Shown: in pieces, positions 1 through 7,147 of the stretch
Numbering within the stretch: position 1 is the first letter of the stretch
How the letters are laid out: each line of letters opens with the position of its first letter
Position numbers and translations under genes: made by a program
Notes under the pieces: generated by a model
The model's input: only the letters and a program-made list of their open reading frames with translations
Databases searched by the model: none
Told to the model about the DNA's origin: nothing
Source: an uncultured Oscillospiraceae bacterium
GTDB lineage: Bacteria; Bacillota; Clostridia; Oscillospirales; Acutalibacteraceae
Direction: 5' to 3'
Assembly: GCA_905203795.1 (NCBI GenBank)
Contig: CAJKXG010000020.1
Coordinates: forward strand, 1-11,254
DNA length: 11,254 nt

Positions 1-62
1 AGATACAAAGGACGCTTTTGTAAATTCCTCACAAAAATCACTTTCGACGAGTGAAATACCTA

Positions 63-91
63 TTGACAATTGACGGGTTTTGCTATATAGT
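63..91 (+). promoter_or_regulatory. Sigma-A-type promoter of the CBM9-like surface gene
   Basis: TTGACA at 63-68, a 17-base spacer and TATAGT at 86-91 form a near-consensus housekeeping promoter. Transcription would start near 98, giving a leader of about 75 bases before the ATG at 173. I see no riboswitch or strong hairpin in that leader. A second TTGACG at 70-75 could pair with TATTAC at 91-96 at 15-base spacing, but it is a poorer match. No start-site data, so this is inferred from sequence and position. Confidence 0.75.
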
Positions 92-172
92 ATTACATGT
101 TGAGAGCGGTCGAGCGCCTGTCTTTGGGTATCGGCACGTTCGCACAGTAAAATTTTTTAGGAGGATTCCAAG

Positions 173-1708
173 ATGAGAAAAGCATCCAAAATCATGGCTG
201 TTGTTCTTGCAGTTCTGACCTTGGTTTCTGTCGCCTCTGTGGGCGTCAGCGCCAAAATGTGGCCGAACGCTAAGTACAAGACGCCAGCGAAAACAATCCC
301 TTATCTGTCCACGGTGCCTGTCAATGACGGCGTCATCAAAGCGGGCGAATGGGGTGACTGCAAGATCGAAGTGAGCCAGGCGGCTATGCAAGGTACGGAA
401 GGCCACCTGTGGTCTGACAACCAGGCGGCTGACCCGGACGGCACTCTGCCGATGCCCGGCATCCCGATGACCGATGCCAAGGGTACTGCGTACATCGCGT
501 GGAACGAGTACAACCTCTTCTTCGCTTTGGAAGTCAAGACGGAAAACCACTATAACAACCAGCTCAAGCCGGAAGAACTGTGGATGGGCGACTGCCTGCA
601 GGTTCAGATCGCTGAAAAGATTGGCGGCGTGCGTTATGAGTTTGGTTATGCGCGCAACACCAAGAATAACCTGAGCTATTCTTATCAGTGGTTCCCGGCG
701 AAGGTTTCGCTGCTGAACGGTGCGAAGAACAGCAAGACGAAGAACGACGGCAAGCAGGCGTTCTATGTCGAGCGTAACAACACCACCAAAACCACTACTT
801 ACGAAATCGCGATCCCGACCGCGCAGTTCTCCGTGAAGAAGGATCTGAAACTGGCCAAGGGCTCGAAGATCCCGTTCGCGTTTGCGCTGCACGTGTATGA
901 GAAGGATCGTCCGACCTCCGGTTGCTTCTATGAGTGGGCAGAGGGCGTTGTCGGCGGCGAGACCGAAAAAGATATCAGCAAGGCGGCTGTGCTGACTTGC
1001 GAGCAGAAGGGTCCCACGACCACCGCTAGCACCACGAAGACTACTGCCGGCACCACCGCGACAAAGACTACTGCCGGCACCACCGCGACAAAGACTACTG
1101 CCGGCATCACGGGCAACAACAAACCCGGCACCACCACGAACGGCAACACTCCGGTGACTACCACCACGACGGAAGCGGTGCAGACCACTGCGCCGAGCGA
1201 CATCGTCGAAGATGCGAAGCCGATCGATCCCACCACCGATTACACGCTGGTGGAGGATGCGGATACGCTGGCGAAGTTTGATTCCCTGAAAGAAGAAGGT
1301 CAGGACATCATCGTCAACCAGGCGGTTGCCGAGAAGAAGTTCTCCCTGTACAAATCCGACGATCTGATCAGCGTTGTGGCGATGGATGCCGACGGCGAGC
1401 TGGTGGCTCTGAGCCCGAGCGACGAGAAGGAAGGCTATCAGATCTTCGATACCACGGAAATGGGCGAAGTCACGGTTTATGTTGTGACCAAGGCTCCTGT
1501 CGTGGAACCCGAAGCGACGACCACCGCTGCGAATACGGAAGCGGTTGGCACGACCACTGCTGCCGATAAGGCTACTACCACGACCAAGGCTGCTGAGGAA
1601 AGCAACGGCGGCTTCCCGTGGTGGATCATCATCGTGATCGTTGCGGTCATCGTGATCGCCGGCGTTGTCTTCTTCATCCTGAAGAAGAAGAAGGATAACG
1701 AAGACTAA
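173..1708 (+). CDS. Membrane-anchored secreted protein with CBM9-like carbohydrate-binding domain
   Basis: A 511-residue exported protein. Residues 1-27 are a signal peptide (basic start, hydrophobic core, VSA before K28). Residues about 44-280 resemble the family 9 carbohydrate-binding module/DOMON-like fold: DGVIKAGEW near the start, the strand pair AYIAWNEYNLFFALEV at 106-121, then ELWMGDCLQVQI, a pattern typical of these sugar-binding domains. A Thr-rich linker (about 281-343) follows, then a small domain (about 344-441) ending in a GYQIFDTTEMGEVTVYVV stretch like the beta domains at the end of other clostridial surface proteins. A second Thr/Ala linker precedes a transmembrane helix (about 483-503) and a KKKK stop-transfer tail. 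There is no LPXTG, so a membrane anchor is likely. AGGAGG at 159-164 lies 8 bases before the ATG and fixes the start. Binding of a polysaccharide at the cell surface is inferred; the ligand is unknown and no catalytic motif is seen. Confidence 0.85.
   Translation: MRKASKIMAVVLAVLTLVSVASVGVSAKMWPNAKYKTPAKTIPYLSTVPVNDGVIKAGEWGDCKIEVSQAAMQGTEGHLWSDNQAADPDGTLPMPGIPMTDAKGTAYIAWNEYNLFFALEVKTENHYNNQLKPEELWMGDCLQVQIAEKIGGVRYEFGYARNTKNNLSYSYQWFPAKVSLLNGAKNSKTKNDGKQAFYVERNNTTKTTTYEIAIPTAQFSVKKDLKLAKGSKIPFAFALHVYEKDRPTSGCFYEWAEGVVGGETEKDISKAAVLTCEQKGPTTTASTTKTTAGTTATKTTAGTTATKTTAGITGNNKPGTTTNGNTPVTTTTTEAVQTTAPSDIVEDAKPIDPTTDYTLVEDADTLAKFDSLKEEGQDIIVNQAVAEKKFSLYKSDDLISVVAMDADGELVALSPSDEKEGYQIFDTTEMGEVTVYVVTKAPVVEPEATTTAANTEAVGTTTAADKATTTTKAAEESNGGFPWWIIIVIVAVIVIAGVVFFILKKKKDNED
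1040..1106 (+). repeat. 27-base tandem repeat in the Thr-rich linker
   Basis: Two perfect 27-base units (1040-1066 and 1067-1093) and the first 13 bases of a third (1094-1106) encode TTAGTTATK repeated in frame. The unit is a multiple of three, so copy-number change would alter linker length without breaking the gene. Thr-rich linkers of this kind usually serve as flexible, possibly glycosylated spacers between modules of exported proteins. Confidence 0.9.
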
Positions 1709-1768
1709 TCGGAAACGACAGTCCTCTTTATCTTAAGAAGTTACGTATCTAAATAATGACTTTCGGTT

Positions 1769-1798
1769 GGTGTGCGATTCTTTCGGGAATCGCACACC
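1769..1798 (+). other. Strong intercistronic hairpin without a U-run
   Basis: A perfect 12-bp stem, GGTGTGCGATTC (1769-1780) against GAATCGCACACC (1787-1798), with loop TTTCGG, sits in the 162-base gap between the two surface genes. The following bases (GCCGAATAGGCATG) contain no T-run, so it is not a standard intrinsic terminator. I see no convincing promoter between it and the ATG at 1871. The likeliest roles are protecting the 3' end of the upstream message, serving as a processing site, or causing partial termination that sets different levels of the two proteins. Its existence is seen; its role is inferred. Confidence 0.6.
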
Positions 1799-1870
1799 GC
1801 CGAATAGGCATGAAATAAATACGGAAACACCACAGTAGTTCTTCAACAACACAGAAAGGCGAGTGAAGAA

Positions 1871-4800
1871 ATGTTCAAAAAATCTTTGTCATGGATCCTC
1901 ACCGTAGCGCTGTTGCTGACCTCCCTGTCCTCGCTGGCTATGATCAGCTCGGCAGCGGGAAGTCAGTTTGTGTACCTTGATCTGAAGAGCGGCGAACCGA
2001 AATTTGTCGGTGCGACCGAAATGTCGATTGACCAGGTCATGGAAAAGGGCGGCGCAACGAACATGGCGGATTTGACCGGTGATGACACCGCCGGTTATGC
2101 CTATCGTATGACATATCAAAACCAGCAGATCGGTATCAAGGTCCCGGCGGGACGCATCATGGATGCCGATAATGTGAAGGTCGAAATCCGGTACTACGTT
2201 CCTTCTGCGGAAGCCGGTCAGGATCTTCGCCTTGGTTTGGGCTACAAGACCTCGCTGAAAACCGGCGACATCCTGTCGAACGGCAACATCGCGAAGGTCG
2301 GCGCCGATGGTCAGCTTGATTACGGCGGAACCACGCTGAATTTCGGTATTGATGGCGTCCAGACCGATGAGTGGCAGGTTTGGGAAACGACGCTGGACAA
2401 GGCAAACTATGCTTCCGGCGGCAACCTGAACATTGTTAAATGGGGTACCGGTAACGATGCCGGTAACGAAAAGGATGCCTACTACATCCAGAGCATCCTG
2501 ATCTATGCGGGCGAACGTCCCAGCGAAGATGACCTGTACATCCGTGCGGACGTGATCGGCTCCGTCGATTTTGTCGACGGCGATGAGGATGGCGTGACCA
2601 CCACTGCGATGACGGAAAAATTCCAGGAAGAAGACGCGGTGAAACTCGCGAATTCCGATGCGACGATGAAAGCGGATTCGTCCATTGTGGCTGTCAACGA
2701 TCCGAAAGACGGCACCGACAAGAATGTCACCGTCATGTTCGAGTATTACGCGACGGCTGCCGGTTCGGCGTCGGTCAACGATAAAGCGGTTGATCTCAAA
2801 GTCGGCGAGTGGGCGGTTGCGACTGCTGCATTCACCGATAATGCCACGCAGGATTTCAAGATCGCATTTGCGGGTGAAGGCGACGCCGCGATGTATATTC
2901 GCAAAGTGGTGATTGCCCGCACCAATCTGATTCCTGCCGCTTTCACGGCGGAAGGTGCGTTCGTCTGGTATGACGATACGTATGCGCAGTATCCGTTGTT
3001 CCCGCGTGTGAAGTCCAGCGCGTATAACATGAGCGCTGCTCCGGCGGGGCAGAATGAAGGCAGCCCGGCTGAAGTTCAAGACGTGGATGGCACCAATGCC
3101 ATGACGGGAACCTCCGGCTACCTGTATGCCAATGTCAACGATACCTTTAACGGCAAGCCCGACCTCGGCGTGACGATCACGTATTTCGACAAGGGCACCG
3201 CCTACATTGATGTGCAATACAATGCGAAAGTGCCGGAAGGCGCAGAAGATGGCGAAGCCTATCGGTTTAAGGCGGCTGATTCCATCAAGCTGGAAAATAC
3301 CGAAGAGTGGAAGACTGTGACCGTCTATGTGGCGGATGCAGATTTCCGCAACGCCCAGGACGGCGGCAACGATTTCCGTATCAGCCTCGGTTCGAACGGC
3401 GATGACGGTGTGTCCATCTCGGCTGTCGGCGTGAAGATCGGTGCGGATAAGACCGAACTGAACACGCTGATCGTTCGTCGTATCAACACGATCGTTTATA
3501 CGCCCGAATCGGTTGCCAACTACAATGTGGCGCTGGCGGCTGCCAACACCGTGGCGGCAAATGTCAATGCGACCAAAGCGCAGGTTGACGAGGCGATTAA
3601 AAATCTGAATGATGCTTACGCTGCGCTGGAGCGCATCGGCGGCGACAAGCGCTTTACGCTGAGCGAGGGCGCGATTGCTTCCATCAACTTGACCGACAAT
3701 TCCAACGGCGAAATCGTCACTTACGATGGCTGGTATGCGTGGAAATTCCCGACCGGTCAAAGCGGAAAGTGGCTCGGTCTGGCAGATGGCGCGGATGTCC
3801 TGAAGGATTCCAAGAGCGTCACCTATGAGTACGATATCATGTTTGTCTCGAGTGACAACAACAGCCGTTGCTTCCTCGCCTATGGTGCGGAAGACGGTTG
3901 GCATGGTGTCAAAGAAGGCGCACCGCCTACGGGCACCGGCTTTGCGGTCGGCGGTCAGTGGGGTGAGGTTCCCTCTGTCGGCAAGTGGGGCACGATCTCC
4001 ATTGTCAATGACAGCTATGATCCCACCAAACTGAGTCCGAGCGACCTTGGCCATGCAGCCAACATGACGACGGCTCTGGGTAGCTGGATGAACACCGCGA
4101 CCTGCGATCTGTACGTCCGCGCTATCCGCGTTTATGACACCGAAGACCCGTCCAAAATGATTTCTCTGACCTTCAACGAGGATGTCAAAGAGATGATCGT
4201 GACCGGCGAAAACGATAACGTGAGACTGGTCGAAAAAGACGGCGACAAGGCGTATTTGATTCCGTCCGGCTGGCAGAAGATCCTTATCGACACCGAAAGT
4301 GTGCTCGAGACGGGCATTTTGACCAAGGGCGAGAACAACGTGACTGTTGAGTTCGAGTACTTCCTGGAAGAGCTGAACGGCAACGGTGATGCGAACAACG
4401 AAATGTTCCAGATTACGCACTTCAACCCGCAGGGCAACGGTCAGAACGGTGATAAAGCCAGCGAGTGCGAGCACCAGTTCTATCCGAACAACGGCGATCT
4501 GAAGCGCGGCGAATGGCAGAAGAAAGTCGTCGTGCTGGACGATGCGAATTTCGGCGAAGGTCTGTTTGCGCTGAAATACGGCAATGGTAACGAGCTGTAT
4601 GTCCGCGGTATCAAGATCTATGCGACCGAGACGCCGAAGAACGCGGCTGTGTGGGGCACGATGAAGTTGACTGCGCCGGCGCTGGATTATGCGTACTGGG
4701 ATTTCGGTGAGCAGGACGGCAGCGGTTTGACCGTGAAGTTCGCCGAAGGCAGCGAAAAGACCGAGTATGGCACCATGGTTGACGGCAATGACGTCAGCTA

Positions 4801-5632
4801 TGACTGCGCGCTGGTCAGCGACGACTGGATGTATGTCACGCTGGATAAGGAAATGTTCCCGTCCGATGCGCGCTACATCAAGATCACGATGACCTACATG
4901 GATACCGGTGTGATCGATCTCCACTACAACAAGGTGGTTGATGTGACTGAGCCGGCAGATACGGAATCTGACGAGTGGAAGAACTTCAATGAGACGTATA
5001 ACTTTGCGAAGTCCGGTCAGATCACGACGGATGATCAAGGCAACATGGTTATCGGCAATCCGCTTGGCATGCTGCCCGCCGGTGATGGTAACTGGGTGAC
5101 CGATTCCATCTATCTGACGGATGCTCAGTTCCGCAAGAAGGCGAATGGCGCTGACTTCCGCGTCGATGCACATGGCAGCATGATGCTGGCCCGCATCGAA
5201 GTGCGTGTGATCACCGAAGAAGATCTGCCGAAGATGGCGGATTTGACCGACCTGAAGAAGGCGGTTGCGGATGCTGAAGAGATGGATGTTTCTTCTTACA
5301 CCGAAGAGTCTGTGGAGAAGTTTGAAGAAGCGTTGGCGGCTGCACAAGCGCTGGCGAATCGCGGCAGAGCGACCGAAGAGCAGGCGGCTGCGACCTTGAA
5401 AGCGCTGCAAGACGCGGTCAAGGGTCTGGTCTCCGCTGTGAAACTGGGCGACGTGGACGGCAACGATGCGATCGACAGCTCTGATGCGCGTATGGTTCTG
5501 CAAGCGTCGGTTCAAAAGATCACGCTGACCGAAGCACAGACGAAAGCGGCTGATGTCAACAAGGACGACAAGATCGACAGCAGCGATGCACGTGTGATCC
5601 TGCAGGTTTCTGTCGGCAAAGCAGAGCTGTAA
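1871..5632 (+). CDS. Giant secreted multi-module dockerin protein, no recognised catalytic domain
   Basis: A 1253-residue exported protein. Residues 1-29 are a signal peptide. I read the rest as beta-sandwich modules at about 30-218 (A), 222-352 (B), 353-530 (C), a FIVAR-like helical segment at 531-590, modules D (591-757), E (760-920) and F (925-1120), a second FIVAR-like segment at 1122-1190, and a type I dockerin at 1192-1253. The dockerin has two Ca-binding loops, DVDGNDAIDSSDAR (D1194, D1196, N1198, D1202, D1205) and DVNKDDKIDSSDAR (D1228, N1230, D1232, D1236, D1239). C and F share a TYxDxG strand followed by an aromatic-DFR signature (WKTVTVYVADADFR near 480) seen in beta-sandwich domains accompanying glycoside hydrolases. 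Type I dockerins plug into cohesins of scaffoldins, so this should be a cellulosome-like or cohesin-bound surface component; carbohydrate binding is inferred. I recognise no glycosidase, esterase, lyase or protease signature. The ribosome site (AAAGG at 1855-1859) is weak, but the signal peptide supports this ATG. No TTA, CTA or TCA codon occurs from 1889 onward. Confidence 0.88.
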   Translation: MFKKSLSWILTVALLLTSLSSLAMISSAAGSQFVYLDLKSGEPKFVGATEMSIDQVMEKGGATNMADLTGDDTAGYAYRMTYQNQQIGIKVPAGRIMDADNVKVEIRYYVPSAEAGQDLRLGLGYKTSLKTGDILSNGNIAKVGADGQLDYGGTTLNFGIDGVQTDEWQVWETTLDKANYASGGNLNIVKWGTGNDAGNEKDAYYIQSILIYAGERPSEDDLYIRADVIGSVDFVDGDEDGVTTTAMTEKFQEEDAVKLANSDATMKADSSIVAVNDPKDGTDKNVTVMFEYYATAAGSASVNDKAVDLKVGEWAVATAAFTDNATQDFKIAFAGEGDAAMYIRKVVIARTNLIPAAFTAEGAFVWYDDTYAQYPLFPRVKSSAYNMSAAPAGQNEGSPAEVQDVDGTNAMTGTSGYLYANVNDTFNGKPDLGVTITYFDKGTAYIDVQYNAKVPEGAEDGEAYRFKAADSIKLENTEEWKTVTVYVADADFRNAQDGGNDFRISLGSNGDDGVSISAVGVKIGADKTELNTLIVRRINTIVYTPESVANYNVALAAANTVAANVNATKAQVDEAIKNLNDAYAALERIGGDKRFTLSEGAIASINLTDNSNGEIVTYDGWYAWKFPTGQSGKWLGLADGADVLKDSKSVTYEYDIMFVSSDNNSRCFLAYGAEDGWHGVKEGAPPTGTGFAVGGQWGEVPSVGKWGTISIVNDSYDPTKLSPSDLGHAANMTTALGSWMNTATCDLYVRAIRVYDTEDPSKMISLTFNEDVKEMIVTGENDNVRLVEKDGDKAYLIPSGWQKILIDTESVLETGILTKGENNVTVEFEYFLEELNGNGDANNEMFQITHFNPQGNGQNGDKASECEHQFYPNNGDLKRGEWQKKVVVLDDANFGEGLFALKYGNGNELYVRGIKIYATETPKNAAVWGTMKLTAPALDYAYWDFGEQDGSGLTVKFAEGSEKTEYGTMVDGNDVSYDCALVSDDWMYVTLDKEMFPSDARYIKITMTYMDTGVIDLHYNKVVDVTEPADTESDEWKNFNETYNFAKSGQITTDDQGNMVIGNPLGMLPAGDGNWVTDSIYLTDAQFRKKANGADFRVDAHGSMMLARIEVRVITEEDLPKMADLTDLKKAVADAEEMDVSSYTEESVEKFEEALAAAQALANRGRATEEQAAATLKALQDAVKGLVSAVKLGDVDGNDAIDSSDARMVLQASVQKITLTEAQTKAADVNKDDKIDSSDARVILQVSVGKAEL

Positions 5633-5676
5633 TCGTTCTTGTGTGAGCAAGTAACATCATTCATTTGGCAAATGGG

Positions 5677-5709
5677 CAAGCGCCCCCGATTTCGGGGGCG
5701 CTTGTTTTT
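5677..5709 (+). terminator. Rho-independent terminator after the dockerin gene
   Basis: A perfect 12-bp stem, CAAGCGCCCCCG (5677-5688) with CGGGGGCGCTTG (5693-5704), has a 4-base ATTT loop and is followed directly by TTTTT (5705-5709). It lies 44 bases after the stop codon and separates the surface-protein region from the next operon. Confidence 0.95.
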
Positions 5710-5783
5710 CGTCTGATGCGGGGGTATGTACGTGTCAAACAAGGAAAAATTTGCGGAAATTGCAAGATTCACAGAAAGTTCTC

Positions 5784-5812
5784 TTTTCATTTTCGTATGA
5801 ATTTGGTATACT
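5784..5812 (+). promoter_or_regulatory. Extended -10 promoter of the ymfF-ymfH-lgt-folD operon
   Basis: TTTTCA at 5784-5789 (4 of 6 to consensus), a 17-base spacer and TATACT at 5807-5812, with TGG directly before it forming an extended -10. The -10 lies inside a perfect 13-base palindrome, GGTATACTATACC (5805-5817). Transcription would begin near 5819, leaving a leader of about 45 bases before the start codon at 5864. Confidence 0.75.
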
Positions 5813-5849
5813 ATACCTGTTGCAAAGCAGTCGCAAGACAATACAGCAC

Positions 5850-5855
5850 AGGAGG
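5850..5855 (+). promoter_or_regulatory. Ribosome binding site that selects a TTG start
   Basis: AGGAGG at 5850-5855 lies 8 bases before TTG at 5864. The only nearby ATG (5857-5859) is 1 base from this site and opens another reading frame that stops at 5931, so the TTG is the supported start of the M16-family gene. Confidence 0.8.
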
Positions 5856-5863
5856 AATGTCCT

Positions 5864-7147
5864 TTGCAAATTATTCAAAAGACTTTGACGGACGGTGTGA
5901 CCTTGTTGGCGCTGCCGGACGATCGTTTTAAAACCACGCGGCTGGTGGTGTCGCTGCTGTTGCCGCTAAGGGCGGAGACCGCGTCCGAGCAGGCAATTCT
6001 GCCGGCGCTGCTGCGCCGCAGTTGCGCCGCATATCCGGATTTTACGGCGCTGAATAAGCAACTCAACCGACTGTACGGCGCGTGGATTTCGGCAGATGTG
6101 ATGCGTATCGGCGAGGTGCAGGCACTGTCGCTGCAAGCCAGTTGCCTGAACGATTGTTTTGCATTGAACGGCGAGCCTGTGGTTGCGGCGTGTGCTGAGT
6201 TGATGCGCGGCATGCTGTTTGAGCCGGCGCTGGAAAACGGGTGTTTCCGAGATGCGGATGTGGAACAGGAGCGCCGTTGCCTGATCGAGGATTTGCAGGC
6301 GGAGATCAATGAAAAACGCCGTTATGCGCGTCGTCGCTGCGAAGAAATGCTGTGCGAGGGCGAGGCATATGCGGTGAATTGCTGCGGCACGGTCGAAAGT
6401 GTACAGGCGTTGACGAAAGAAACGATTACGGCGGCGTGGAAGCGGGTACTGTCCACGGCACAGGTGCAGTTGATCGTGCAGGGCGGTGACTATGAGGCAG
6501 TGGCGGCGGCGTTCACGCGCGGCTTTTCCGCTATCGCACGGCAGCCGGTCGCACTGAGCACGGTGCTCCGTGTCCCCACCGGTATTATTCGCAGTGAGAC
6601 GGAGGAGATGCCGGTCAACCAGAGCAAGCTGGTGATGGGCTTCCGCTGTGCCGTTGATGATCCCGAAGCCGCCGCACCAGCCATGCGGCTGATGACGGCG
6701 CTGTTCGGCGGTACGCCGTATTCGCTGTTGTTCCGCCATGTGCGTGAGGAACTGCATCTGTGCTATTACTGCGCGGCGACGTACGACCGTCATAAAGGCG
6801 TGCTGCTGGTGGACAGTGGGGTCGAACGCGCCAAAGCACCGCTTGCACAAGACGAAGTGCTGCGTCAATTGCGGCGCGTGGCTGAGGGCGATTTCAGCGA
6901 TGAAGATTTGGAATCGGCGCGGCGCAGTATTTGCAGCCAGTTCGCTTCGGTAGACGATTCGCCTTCATCACGTGTGACATGGTATTTGGGACAAAGCACT
7001 GCGAAGCACGTGCAAACGCCGGAACAGGCGGCGAACGCGGTGGCGGCCGTCACGCGCGAACAGGTCATGGCAGCGGCACGCGGTGTGTCGCTGGAACTGG
7101 TGTATCTGCTGGCGTCCAACGGACAGGGAGGTGAGGACGATGCGTGA
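5864..7147 (+). CDS. ymfF: M16-family peptidase homologue lacking the zinc site, YmfF-like
   Basis: A 427-residue cytoplasmic protein with the two-lobed M16 (pitrilysin/insulinase) layout, a normal length for the family. The N-terminal lobe has no HxxEH zinc-binding motif; where an active enzyme carries it, this protein reads LLRRSCAAYPDF followed by LNRLYGA (about 49-73), typical of the inactive YmfF-type partner. The C-terminal lobe keeps the VREELHLCYY segment (about 293-302) with the Arg and Tyr that help shape the M16 active-site chamber. In Bacillus subtilis the equivalent pair is ymfF-ymfH, and databases often label it EF-P 5-aminopentanol modification-associated. It overlaps ymfH by 8 bases, implying translational coupling and a heterodimer like other inactive/active M16 pairs. 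The start is TTG. The family call is firm; the biological substrate is unknown, and the EF-P link rests on gene neighbourhoods elsewhere. Confidence 0.87.
   Translation: MQIIQKTLTDGVTLLALPDDRFKTTRLVVSLLLPLRAETASEQAILPALLRRSCAAYPDFTALNKQLNRLYGAWISADVMRIGEVQALSLQASCLNDCFALNGEPVVAACAELMRGMLFEPALENGCFRDADVEQERRCLIEDLQAEINEKRRYARRRCEEMLCEGEAYAVNCCGTVESVQALTKETITAAWKRVLSTAQVQLIVQGGDYEAVAAAFTRGFSAIARQPVALSTVLRVPTGIIRSETEEMPVNQSKLVMGFRCAVDDPEAAAPAMRLMTALFGGTPYSLLFRHVREELHLCYYCAATYDRHKGVLLVDSGVERAKAPLAQDEVLRQLRRVAEGDFSDEDLESARRSICSQFASVDDSPSSRVTWYLGQSTAKHVQTPEQAANAVAAVTREQVMAAARGVSLELVYLLASNGQGGEDDA
7127..7134 (+). promoter_or_regulatory. Ribosome binding site inside ymfF that sets the ymfH start
   Basis: GGAGGTGA at 7127-7134 is a perfect 8-base anti-Shine-Dalgarno match and lies 5 bases before ATG at 7140. 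It favours that start over the frame's upstream ATG at 7083, which would add 19 residues not resembling the family. A downstream ATG at 7155 is possible but has no comparable site. Confidence 0.8.

Noticed and set aside
38..54. Inverted repeat TCACT/AGTGA just upstream of the first promoter
   Set aside because: Only five base pairs with a 7-base gap; longer arms contain mismatches. It could be an operator but is not distinguishable from chance here.
98..172. Possible riboswitch in the leader of the first gene
   Set aside because: No recognised aptamer motif and no stable terminator/antiterminator pairing could be found in the 75-base leader.
1040..1106. Possible CRISPR-like array or mobile repeat
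   Set aside because: The units are contiguous, in frame and encode a Thr-rich linker, with no unique spacers. It is a coding tandem repeat.
1889..5650. A 1253-codon minus-strand open reading frame opposite the dockerin gene
   Set aside because: It is in exact codon register with the sense gene and its product is rich in Arg, His, Ile and Val without recognisable domains. The sense strand has a signal peptide and a dockerin. The antisense frame follows from avoidance of TTA, CTA and TCA.
5665..5931. Plus-strand 88-codon frame starting in the terminator region
   Set aside because: It runs through the terminator stem, the promoter and the start of ymfF in another frame, has no ribosome site and resembles no family.
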